Part shown: piece by piece, positions 1-10,508 of the stretch
How the letters are laid out: each line of letters opens with the position of its first letter
How positions within the stretch are numbered: the first letter of the stretch is position 1
From: Mucor racemosus
Lineage: Eukaryota > Mucoromycota > Mucoromycetes > Mucorales > Mucoraceae
Assembly: GCA_027405735.1 (NCBI GenBank)
Contig: JAPEHQ010000007.1
Span: forward strand, 2,381,001-2,445,000
Length of the DNA: 64,000 nt
Direction of reading: 5' to 3'
The notes under the pieces: generated by a model
Seen by the model: only the letters and a program-made list of their open reading frames with translations
Database searches by the model: none
What the model was told of the DNA's origin: nothing
Position numbers and translations under genes: made by a program

Positions 1-220
1 ATGGTAAGTGTTATGATGCTATTTAAAGCAGATATTAATGTCAAGTTTAGAAGGAGAAGCTTATGGCCGTAAATTATTGATGGCCAAGGTTCCAGTTACT
101 TCAATTAGAGTGAATGGTGTTGTACATGGATTCATGTCTATTCCAGCTCTTCATTGCGAAGAGACTTTGAATGTTATTGAGACGACAATTAGTATCCTTA
201 AAAGAACTTTTTATAATTGA
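1..220 (+). CDS. alpha/beta-hydrolase (HSL/esterase-like), 3' end only
   Basis: Partial gene, cut by the left window edge. Bases 1-3 are the end of the penultimate exon, followed by an intron 4-50 (GTAAGT..TTTAG), and the last exon is 51-220 with stop TGA. The exon reads EGEAYGRKLL..VPVTSIRVNGVVHGFMS.., the C-terminal region of hormone-sensitive-lipase-type esterases. The His of VVHGF is the expected catalytic histidine. The next gene has the same final exon, the same intron position and phase, and a closely similar protein sequence (EGEAYGRKL, RVNGVIHGF), so the two are a tandem duplication. Substrate cannot be told from the sequence. Confidence 0.85.
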
Positions 221-370
221 AACCATCTTAATAAATAAAGCATTATATAATCGAGTTGCATGATTTTGCATTTAATGAAAACATGTGGCAGAAATTTAAC
301 CTTGAACTATTACTGCGCCATTACTGAATCGCATCACTGCGGCATCATTTTTCCGGTTTAAAATCTGCAT

Positions 371-378
371 ATATAAAA
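371..378 (+). promoter_or_regulatory. TATA-like box of the second esterase
   Basis: ATATAAAA lies about 65-72 bases before the ATG at 443, in the 220-base gap between the two tandem esterase genes. This is sequence match only; no transcript start is known. Confidence 0.45.
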
Positions 379-442
379 CTTCGAGATATCGCGAGAATTC
401 CAGAAAATCAACTTGAGTTTACATAACTTCTTACATAAAACA

Positions 443-844
443 ATGGCACCTGTTGATACAAGCTTTTTAAACCCTATTTTCAGGGGATTAGTTGCTGCAT
501 ATCCTGAAGCAATTGATTTTGACAAAATGACAATTCAACAAGCACGTGTTGGTGGTAGTGAGGCAATGCAAACAAACATCGAGACACCTCTTGTTGATAT
601 CGAAAAGATTGAAATCCCTGATCAAACTGATGGACATTCAATTAATGTTACTCTTTACAAGCCCAAGGATATCCCTGTAGATGCCCAATTGCCAGTTTTT
701 GTATATTTGTAAGCTTTATGTAATGCTTTATCAATCGAAAACCATATTAATATGTTTGTATAAAAGACCTGGTGGAGGATTTTGTATCATTCAAGAACCT
801 TCTTACGTCTTTTTAGCAAGTACTGTACGTATTCTAATTTATTG

Positions 845-876
<32 letters not shown>

Positions 877-1696
877 TGAATACGATCTTATACTAAACAT
901 ACGCTTTCGTTGTTATATATAGTATGCTGTAGAACTCAATTGCATTGTAGCTTTTGTAAACTATTCATTAAGTCCTGAAGTCAAATTCCCAGTTGCTCTT
1001 AATGAAATCTATTCCGTTGTTGAATATCTCACCAGCACTAAAACTGCCTCAAAGTTAAATGTTGATCCTAAACGTGTGGTTGTTGGAGGTGATTCTGCAG
1101 GTGGAAATTTAACTGCAGGTGTCTCATGTAAAGCTCCCCCTATAAATTGTTTTCATTTATCTCGCAATATTGACTTTTTTTTTCTTTTCAGTACTTGCCA
1201 AACAACGAAACCAATTAGAGCATCCAATCAAGCATCAAATCTTGTATTATCCTTGTGTTGATAATGATACAGAAAATGAATCGTATATCAAATATAAAGA
1301 AGGATTCTTTTTTACCAAGAAAATGGCCGAACATTTCCTAGCATATCATGTCCTTGATAAGGACCACGAAAATATGCTAATGTTTCCTAATAAAGCACCA
1401 ATTGAAGACCTTGTTGGGTTGCCTCCAGTATTGTTGGTAACTTGTGAAGCTGATATACTCCGTGAAGGTAAGAAATTTAATGTAAAGAAACGCAGAATTT
1501 GAACTGAATAAATTGTATAGAGGGTGAGGCATATGGACGTAAATTAGCAGCAGCTAATGTCCCTGTTTCTTCACTTCGTGTAAATGGTGTTATCCATGGT
1601 TTCTTGTCCTCGCCTGCATTCTTTTCAGATGAAGCTCATCATATTATTGATATGACAAAAACTGTTCTTCGAAAAGCTTTCAATACCAACAACTAA
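443..1696 (+). CDS. alpha/beta-hydrolase (HSL/esterase-like), complete
   Basis: Five exons: 443-708, 767-824, 923-1127, 1192-1467, 1521-1696; 326 aa. Start is the ATG of MAPVDTSFL. Exon 2 carries PGGGF where the family usually has HGGG (oxyanion hole). Exon 3 carries GDSAGG (nucleophile serine elbow), exon 4 LLVTCEADILRE (acid residue) and exon 5 VIHGF (catalytic His). The full catalytic triad is therefore present, and length is normal for the family. These enzymes hydrolyse carboxylic esters of short acyl chains; the natural substrate is unknown. No signal peptide or membrane segment is seen, so it is probably cytosolic. It is the downstream member of a tandem pair with the gene ending at 220. 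The third donor is best placed at 1128 because it yields AGVSLLAK, the usual continuation. Confidence 0.85.
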
Positions 1697-3788
1697 TTTT
1701 TGATTGCATTTTAAATGTTGTTGCCTGTATATCTACATTATTTGATATCTGTGCTGTAATAAAATATATTGCATTTGAATTAGCATGATTGAAAAGCTAT
1801 ATAAAAGGTCATAGCATCTTATCAAAATGTATTGACCATCGCCTCATATTCCAACTGAACCATTTATTCAAGTGAATTATTTCCATCTAAAACATCCAAA
1901 TTAAAAGATTAATGGCTATTGAGAAGAATTAAAATAATATCTATATATCCATTCTTTCAGAATTAAGCCTAGTCTGTGTGATTAACAACATCAGCTATTA
2001 CAGGTAATAATTTAAACTGATTTAAAAAAATGGGTCCTTTGATAGATTTATATAAAATTCCCTTTTTTTAATTGTTTTTTTTATAGAAAAAAAGTACTGT
2101 TACGTACTTGACGTATTGAGAAACATTATTGGCACACAATACATACCAGTTCCATACCCTTAATGGATGTAATAACCCTTTAATGATGAATAAAATAGAA
2201 ACGTTCAGCCAGAAACAATTCAAATACCGACAAAATCGAATTCGTCCTGTGGATTCATTTTTCTGAAATTTTGATCATCTTTTCATTATTTTGTGAATTC
2301 CTCAAAAACTAGTATAATAACTATCTATAGTGTATTAATTGAAGTTTGTGCAGCGTTTGATTGCGGATCTTATAGCATCCTTAATAAGTAAAAGTTTCAC
2401 CAAAAATATACGATAAATTACGATAATAGAAAAAACGGTTTTTTCACAAAATATAAATTTCTCGATTAATAAACATAAAAATAAATAATTGCATATGAAA
2501 AACAAAAAAAAATCATGCATTTTTGACTTAATAATGCATTATTGAAAATTCAATATTTGAGGTTAAAATTTCCAATTTAAGGTTTCGAGACGATCGGGCC
2601 TTATGTATGCAAGGACCTGGAGGCCCAAAATTATGAAATTTTTTGCGACACCAAAAAAAGTAGCAAAACATATGGCAAGTGTATATGTGATCTGAGAAAC
2701 AGTTTCAACCAGTTTTGAGCTCACAAAAATGGTTAGAAGTGCCTGAAAATATCCTTTAAAGTGGCAATTTTGTACGTAATTTTGGGTTTTAGTTTTGGTT
2801 TCAAGTTGAATATTTTGTTGTATGGAATGCAAAATGGCTGTGTATGTCTAGCAAATTAAGTATGCTACACTTAGGATATGTAATAGTACTTGTAAATATG
2901 ATTAATGCGTGTATGTCTGGTTGTTGTGTGTATAAATGTGTTTTTAAAGTACTTTTTGGTATGATTTTTTTTTTTGTTTTACTATTTTTAACCCTACATC
3001 CGAGGATTTAAACATTCATTGTGTTTCCCTGTTGATAGTTTACACATTAGTAACAAGCAAAATAAACCATTAGTCAGATCAATACTCAAAACATGCAAGC
3101 TGGCTTTATAAATTAGCTGTGGTGGTAATGTCAAAAATTGATTATGGGATCTCAGTTGCCGCTTCACGGCTATACTATACTGCAAGTTTTAGTTGTCTCT
3201 TTGATTCATGAAATGTGTTTATTTAAATATGATATGTAAATCTTTGTTACCGAATTGGCATTTCACTGAATCGATACATTATTCCTTATGTTATAATATT
3301 TAATGATGAATCATTTATACACCATGCAGAGTTTTATGATCTGCTGTTCAGTTCAAGCTAGTAAACAATGATTTGAGCTCAGCAATGACCATTCAAGTAA
3401 TTTATTCAATGTATCCTATAGCCACTGAATAAATAAATAGCTTCTCTATGTTTACAATGATATCTTGAACTTGTGTATTACTTGATTGTCATCCCAAATC
3501 ATTAAAAAGTTAAAGCCTCGAAACTTGATACGTTTATTAATGGTACGACAAATTTTTATGCATTTTAAAACAACATTTAATTTTTTTCTCTGGGAAAAAA
3601 AGATGAGTAATGCAATACTTGCCTGTAATGCGGGGTAAGAAAAGAATTTCACTCAGGCTAAGAATAAAGTTATTTCTATACAGTAAGCGGTATTACCAGG
3701 CTTTATATTGTTTAAGTATAAATATTCTTTTTTTTCAAACCTTTTTAAATATTTACTCCAACTTGTTTATTTTGTAAATCTACAAAAA
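1697..3788. other. intergenic, no supported gene
   Basis: About 2.1 kb between the esterase and the acyl-CoA dehydrogenase. Open frames are short and AT-rich. 2560-2730 and 3000-3190 are slightly richer in GC and have 60-90-codon open stretches on both strands, possibly worn remains of a mobile element, but nothing is recognisable. Confidence 0.5.
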
Positions 3789-5282
3789 ATGGCTACTCAA
3801 TCTCTTATTGATCTTAAAACTCTTTCCCCTAAATTCCAAGACCTTTACGCCAAGGCCAAGGACTTTGTTGAGGTAAATTAATTGAAACTACTCGCTATTT
3901 AGTTGCATATATTAAATTGTATTGTAGAATGAATGTATTCCTGCTGAAAAGACTTATGAACTTCAAATGGGTCAAAACGAAAACAGATGGAAGGTAGAAA
4001 AAATTAGAAATCTGCATTAAAAAAACATGGGATATTGAACAATCTTTGATTCACAGATTATTCCTCCCGTCTTGGAAGAACTCAAGACTAAGGCTAGAGC
4101 TCTTGGTCTCTGGAATCTTTTCTTGGGTCAAGATTACCCTGAAGGCGCTGGTTTGACCAATCTTGAATATTCATTGATTGCTGAAGTTACTGGTCGTTGT
4201 CCCAAGTTGGCCCCTGAAGCCATGAACTGTGCCGCTCCTGACACTGGAAATATGGGTAAGATTTATTTAAAATGGGATCAATAAAACTGGAGTATTAATA
4301 AAATGACACAATAGAGGTTTTCGCCAAGTATGGTACTCCTGCACAAAAGGAAAAGTGGCTCAAGCCTCTTCTTGATGGTAAGATCAGATCTGCTTTTGCC
4401 ATGACTGAACCCAGAGTTGCCTCTTCTGATGCTACCAATATTGAAACCAACATTCGTCGTGTCGGTAATGAATATGTTATCAATGGTTTAAAGTGGTGGA
4501 TCTCTGGTGCCGGTGATCCTCGTTGTGCTGTCTATCTTTTAATGGGTAAGACTGATGCTGATAATAAGGATAAGCATCGTCAACAATCTATTGTTATTGT
4601 ACCTGCCAATGCACCTGGTATCACTGTTGTTCGTCCCATGAAGGTCTTTGGTTTCGATGATGCACCTGAAGGTCACTGTGAAATTATCTTTAAGGATGTT
4701 CGTGTTCCCGTTGAAAACATCATCTTGGGCGAAGGTCGTGGTTTTGAAGTTATTCAAGGTCGTCTTGGTCCTGGTCGTATTCACCATTGTATGCGTTGTA
4801 TTGGTATGGCTGAACGTGGTTTAGATTTAATGTTGAATCGTGTTACTGATCCAACTCGTAAAACTTTTGGTAAAACTTTGGCTGAACACGGTACCATTGT
4901 CGCTGATATTGCTACTTCTCGTATTGAAATTGATCAAGCTCGTTTCTTGGTTTTGAGTGCTGCTCGTAAAATTGATCAAGTAAAGGCAAAGGGTGCTATG
5001 AAAGAAATTGGTATGGCCAAAATTGTTGCTCCCAACATGTTGCTCAAGGTCTTGGATCGCTCCATGCAGGCTCATGGTGCTGCTGGTATCTCTCAAGATA
5101 CTCCTTTAGCTCATTTCTATGCTTCTGCTAGAACTTTAAGATATGCTGATGGTCCTGATGAGGTTCATCGTGCTCAAATTGGTAAGGTTGAACTTCGTCG
5201 TGCTGCTGAAGTGTCTGCCAAGATTAAGGAACAAAAGGAAAAGTCTGATCGTCTTGCTGCTAATACTACCAGCAAGCTCTAA
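3789..5282 (+). CDS. acyl-CoA dehydrogenase, ACAD10/11-like, peroxisomal
   Basis: Four exons: 3789-3872, 3928-3993, 4057-4255, 4315-5282; 438 aa. The flavin-dependent family oxidises acyl-CoA to trans-2-enoyl-CoA in fatty-acid beta-oxidation. Visible family features are [15 protein letters not shown] (flavin and substrate loop), [12 protein letters not shown], a middle beta domain, [11 protein letters not shown] and a C-terminal helical domain with [15 protein letters not shown], a pattern typical of the ACAD10/11 branch. The protein ends TTSKL, a canonical type-1 peroxisomal targeting signal, and the N-terminus ([11 protein letters not shown]) lacks an Arg-rich amphipathic mitochondrial presequence. 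I therefore infer a peroxisomal location. The exon codons use C-ending forms more than the neighbouring intergenic DNA, as in well-expressed genes. Confidence 0.93.
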
Positions 5283-6297
5283 GCATTGTATTTTATTTTC
5301 ACATTAACAACAACTAGAAAAAAAGAGTATGAAATTAATGTATAAAAGGAAAAAAGATAAGATCTTTGTTCTTTGTATAGTATGTAACAATATATAGCAA
5401 TAAAACATCATTTATGAGTCTATTTCATAAAAAAAATATTCACAAAAACATCCATTTTTTGACATCTGGGTCTGTTACATTTTTTGCAAATGTGTGCTTA
5501 AACAACATAATTTTCATCGATTTTTAAAGAGATACTTAATAAAAAAAAATGCAATATTATAGAGCAGATGTCAAGCTATTATAAACAAATTTAAATGTTT
5601 TAAAATAAAGCTTTTTTCATTGAGAAAAAAAAAACTATTTGAAAAATGGTTAATATATAATTTGTATATTTTTTGCCGCTGATGTTCATTACTGGTGAGC
5701 ATAAACATAAGCGGGTATCCTATTAGCACCAAAACCTAATAGGAATTTGTGATATATTAATTTATTATTGTTAAACTCAAGATAACACCATCAGTGCACT
5801 TCAAATCCATGCCCGAGATCAAGCCAAGGTTTATAGTTAGTCTAATCACAAATGCAGATCTTGTTAATTAGGCGCCCATATTTTAGGCTGAATTTTAAAT
5901 GGTACCTGGATGGTTTTCATATATATATTTCAAAAAACGTGCCTTTCTTTGATGGCAAACCCACACGTGTAAAATATAAACTTGTGGGTCTAACAATAAA
6001 GCATTACCATAAAAATAGATTTACTGAAAATGCAACAAAGTTATATGAAATAATTCATCCCCTTTCATATATCGTAATTGTATTAAACCGAATTAATGAA
6101 ATATACATCTTTTTCTTGAACCGCTGCATTACTGAGCTTGTATGTATGTTTGTAACATCTATAAATGAAAAAATTTATCACCAAATATGATGATTGTTAC
6201 ACTGTTAATATAGACTATTTCAATACGACATTTGTAAATTCTGGCTCTCTTTTCTTTTTCATTTTAAATTAAAAAAAAAAACTACATATAGACAAAA
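5283..6297. other. intergenic, no supported gene
   Basis: AT-rich spacer of 1 kb. A 112-codon open frame at 5852-6190 has no start context, no domain and a composition like random AT-rich DNA, so I do not call it. Confidence 0.5.
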
Positions 6298-9200
6298 ATG
6301 AGAAGAAAACAATCATTACCAATGCCACCAACACTTTTACAACAAGATCGATTAAACAAGAAATTTTACCTTGACAGAGACAGTGGCATCGTTACTGAAA
6401 CAGATTCTGAAATTGAATATGGTGTCAGCAGCAGCAGCAATAATAAAAAAAATCAAAACTACATTTTCAGTGACGATGATGAAATGCCTCCTAATTTACC
6501 AACAGCAGCATCAACCCTTAGCACACAACATAACTTTTATTCGCATTTAGCTGACCAAGCAGTTTTATCTGTTCGACATTATTTAAAAGATGATACTTGG
6601 AAGAAAGTTTTGAAACATAAAAGTGGCACAACTGTTTACATGATGCAGCAAACCAACAAGAATGAAAAAGTAGCATTGTTCCGTGGCGAATCAATTATTC
6701 AGGGGTTCACGCCACAATCCATATTTTATGTAATTGGCATGCGAAAATTATGGGATGAACAGTAAGTTTCTAGTTTTAACCAAAAGTCGCATAGTATTTA
6801 CTGATTGAATTTTAGGTTTGACGATGGCAAACTGATTGAAAATTTAAATGAAACAAGTTCATTGACATATGAATCATATAAATCAACAGCTACCTCAAAG
6901 TAAATATATACAATCGAGTAATGCATATATTTACTAACTAAATAATCAGGGCATACGATTATACACTTGTAGAAAAGATTGAATGTTCAGCAGATGGAGA
7001 AATTCTATTTGCATGTACAAGTGTAGAAACACCTCAGGTACCAAAAACATCAGGAAAAAATAGACATCAGATCAAGGTATATATGGCAAGAATAGAAAAG
7101 ACTATATATTAATTTATATATTAGCTGCAAGGTTGGGTTCTTAAACAACTGAAAACATTTCCTGTGTCAACACATGTAACCTATTTGACTCAAGAAAACA
7201 TTAAAGGATGGATACCTGGATTAACAAAAAAGTCATTAGCCAGAAAACCTTTAATTATTGCTTCAATTGATAGTTATTTACAAAAGAAAGCCGAAAGAAT
7301 TCGTGTGCAACAGCAACAACCCCAACAAAAGAAATCGATACCCATTACAATTAATACAACTAATACCAACACCTTTAATAATACTAATAAAAATGCTACT
7401 TCCACTACTTCATTACCGCAAATGTCAACAACTACAGCATCTTTTATATCGCCACCAACGTAAGTATATAACTTGTTTTTATCAGATTAAATAGCATGAA
7501 AAAACCGACATTTTTCTTACAGTAGCATCCTTCAAAGACCCTCGGCAGTATCAACACCTAATTTTTTTGATGATCAAACATCCCCAACATTAGGTCCATT
7601 CAGCAACACAAGTACTTCCTTACTCTTAGATTCAAATATAAGCAGCAGCAAGAAACCCAATACTATAATATTATCTAATCCACCCCCTAGAATTTCATCA
7701 TTGTCAACACAAACTAATAACAGCAATCAACAAAAACGAATTACATTTGCAGACCAATTAGATCAATCATCTCGTTCATCATCACCTAGTAATACATTTT
7801 CTTCTTCTTCTGCCAGATCATCAACAGCCAGTAGTAGTTCTGGTACAACGAGTCCAAACCAACAGTTACAACCAACAGAAGATGATAGCATTAGCATATT
7901 TGATAGTAATAATAAATCATCAACTCAATTTCCGTTACCGCCTATTACTACTACTACTAGTAGTAGTAGTCATCAATTATCACCGATTCAAGAAACACCA
8001 ATGCCATTTTCATCTTCAAAGGCAATTGTAGGAACCAAATTATATCCAACAAGCCGGCATCGAACCGCTCGTAAACAATGTATAGACAAGTTACAAACTT
8101 TTGCCCACAGTGATTTAAAAGATTGGAAACATATTGGAGACAGGAATAATACACAACTTTATACACAGGCAACAGAAGGCAGTACATTACCTATTATGCG
8201 TAGTGAAACAACATTTGTGGGTTCTTGGACACCTGAACAAATCTGCTCTGTCATTCAATGCTTTGGTGCACGCAAAGAATGTAAGTATTGAATGAATTTA
8301 TGCATTTACAACAACCCAATTAATTTCTACAAACAAGGGGATGAACATTTTGAAAAGGGTGAAATAATAGAAAGGTTCTCACAAAAAGAATATCTAATTT
8401 ACACACAAAAGAAGAGTATTTTTCCTATTCAAAGCCGAGATTTCTGTATATTAACATGTATTGAAAGCGTTGTTGCAACGGGAACAGTATACATTGGTTC
8501 GATCAGCGTAGAAGATGAATTGATTCCCGAAAATAAACAACATATCCGGGGTAAATTATTAGCTTATGGTTGGGCATTAAAACCAATTACACTTGAAAAA
8601 GACGGTAAATGGATGGGAGTGCAAGTAACATTTATAGCTCATATGAATATGGGAGGGTCAGGTAATACGCCTTTACCATTACCATCAGCCATTGTGCGCC
8701 TTTTAACTACACAAGCATGTGCAGATCATATTCAAACTTACTTGGCAGTACACGGATGTCCTCCTTATATCCGCAGAGTAGCAGGCAAAGTTATATTTGA
8801 AGAATTCAATATTAACACGAATCGATATACTATTCGATTCATTGCTAAACATGCACCTTCTCCACGCCGTCATCAACAACAACAAAAGCAAAAGATAATT
8901 GGTTCCATGTGGTGTACAGATGTACGAACTCATCAAAGTATGTATCCGTTAGGATATTCTATTGAAACAAATGAAGATATCCGAGTAGATGTTCGACCTA
9001 ATGTAGGGTTGAGAATTTTTACCGAAAAAGATGAATTAGATGGACAAACAGTTCAATTGGTGATTTCCAAGCATACATCCGGAAGTAAGCCGCGATTTTA
9101 CTGCAATGGAATTGAGGTCTGTGCGGAAAATGAGACTAAAAACCAAGATATTGCCAAAAATGAACTAGTGGATCACCCAAGCACGATAGATGTTTCTGCC

Positions 9201-9481
9201 TCAGAGACTCCATCATCTAAACCGCATATTGTAAAAGAAGAAAAAGAAAAAGAGACGCAAGAGGAAGAAACCAATGACAAGGTAAAAGAGTATATAAATA
9301 AATAAGGGTAGTACAACACTATATTGATATTATAATTTGTTAGATTCTATATCATCGTCGAAACAGCCATGTTGTTGTATTTAGCGATGAATTATCATTT
9401 ACTGCACATCAATTTGCATTTGTTTTCCTGCTGATGGGTATTTGCTATTATTTTGGTAAATTTTCATGTCATTGTTCATGA
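6298..9481 (+). CDS. double START-domain protein with C-terminal membrane anchor
   Basis: Seven exons: 6298-6761, 6816-6899, 6950-7076, 7125-7459, 7523-8280, 8338-9281, 9344-9481; 949 aa. After a low-complexity N-terminus, residues about 90-320 form a START-like lipid-binding domain (LSVRHYLKDDTWKKVLKHKSGTTVY.., then LQGWVLKQLK..VTYLTQENIKGWIPG). A Ser/Thr/Gln-rich linker follows, and a second START-like domain (residues about 520-800) has KQCIDKLQTFAHSDLKDWKHIG, IFPIQSRDFCILTC and VTFIAHMNMGGSG. The last exon (donor after GACAAG, acceptor TTGTTAG) adds HQFAFVFLLMGICYYFG, one hydrophobic span 10 residues from the end, i.e. a likely tail anchor. I infer lipid transfer or sensing at a membrane contact. 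Without the last exon the frame would stop at 9305. Confidence 0.8.
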
Positions 9482-9605
9482 TTTTTAGCTAATAAAAAAA
9501 AGGTTGCTTATTTGTTTGTGTTTCCCTCCACGTTTTCTTTTTTTCTTTCTCTTTTCCTTCTTTTTTTTTTTTACCTTCTTTCTTTTTGTTTAATATTTCA
9601 AAATC

Positions 9606-10319
9606 ATGACAACGAAAAATAATAATGATTTGACAACAGACTTATTAGATGAAGATGACCAAGATGAGCAACAAGAACTAGCAGAATGTTCAACAGCAAA
9701 TACCAAAACAATTCCATTTCCGTTTTTACCATTATATTCACAATATGGTTTTGGACAAAGATTAAAAAATACGATACCATTTTCAAAATTATTCTTTTCA
9801 AACAACATTAAACCATTAAATTACAATAATAATATCAACAACAAGATTATCAATAAAAATCCTGAAATTATACATGATAAAGACCAATGCATGTTTTTAT
9901 TAAAATTAGATTCAAAAGGAAGAACAGGTAAAACTTAAAAAAAAATCCCAGGGGTTAAATATCATATGTATGCTTATTTAACAATTTACGATACAACAAT
10001 AATAGCGGCAATTTGTTATTTACCGACTCGAGTAAAAAATGTAATTGAAGTTTATCATACAGTAAGTTGTACAGTTGTAACATCTGGTTGAAATTATTCA
10101 TATTTTATCTCTCAGGAAATACCTCCAAATCACAGACATAAAGGTGTTGGTGATAGATTAGTGCAAGAGTGTCTAATATGGGCAAAGGAGTCTGGAACTT
10201 TTGTCATTCCAACATGTAATTTTGTAAAGCGGCATCTAGAATACAATGGGTTTCAAAAATATGGACCTGTCATCGTTAAAAATGAGCAGGAAGCCCATAA
10301 AAATAAAGTGAATTTGTGA
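9606..10319 (+). CDS. small GNAT-type N-acetyltransferase (YjdJ/Acetyltransf_CG-like)
   Basis: Three exons: 9606-9927, 10006-10061, 10116-10319; 193 aa. The C-terminal 90 residues fit the short Gcn5-related family: AAICYLPTRVKNVIEVYHTEIPP, then RHKGVGDRLVQECLIWAKESG (acetyl-CoA pyrophosphate loop R-x-x-G-x-G) and FVIPTCNFVKRHLEYN. The first 80 residues are acidic then Asn-rich and look disordered. Acetyl donor binding is expected; the acceptor is unknown for this family. The gene starts 124 bases after the START-domain gene on the same strand. An alternative that keeps 9952-10005 as coding would need an intron of only 24 bases, so I prefer the 78-base intron. Confidence 0.75.
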
Positions 10320-10442
10320 AGAATATTTCTATATTTAAACTTGAACAAATACGCTTGTTTTGACTATAGTTACACGGAAGGTCATTCAAATTCTAATTCT
10401 TCTCCCTTTTTTTACTGTACAATGCTCCTTTTTTTTTCTTTT

Positions 10443-10447
<5 letters not shown>

Positions 10448-10477
<30 letters not shown>
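10448..10477. repeat. poly(T) tract in kinase promoter
   Basis: An uninterrupted run of about 30 T, 31-60 bases before the kinase start codon, within a longer T/C-rich promoter stretch (10400-10490). Such dA:dT tracts commonly exclude nucleosomes in fungal promoters. Confidence 0.8.
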
Positions 10478-10508
10478 CTCATTCTCTTGTAAATAAATAA
10501 AATATACA

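Noticed and set aside
5852..6190. 112-codon open frame upstream of the START-domain gene
   Set aside because: Composition is like random AT-rich sequence; no start context, domain or splice partner.
9928..9951. 24-base intron in the GNAT gene that would keep 9952-10005 as coding
   Set aside because: A 78-base intron to 10005 gives an equally good family match and a normal intron size; 24 bases is below the size of any other intron here.
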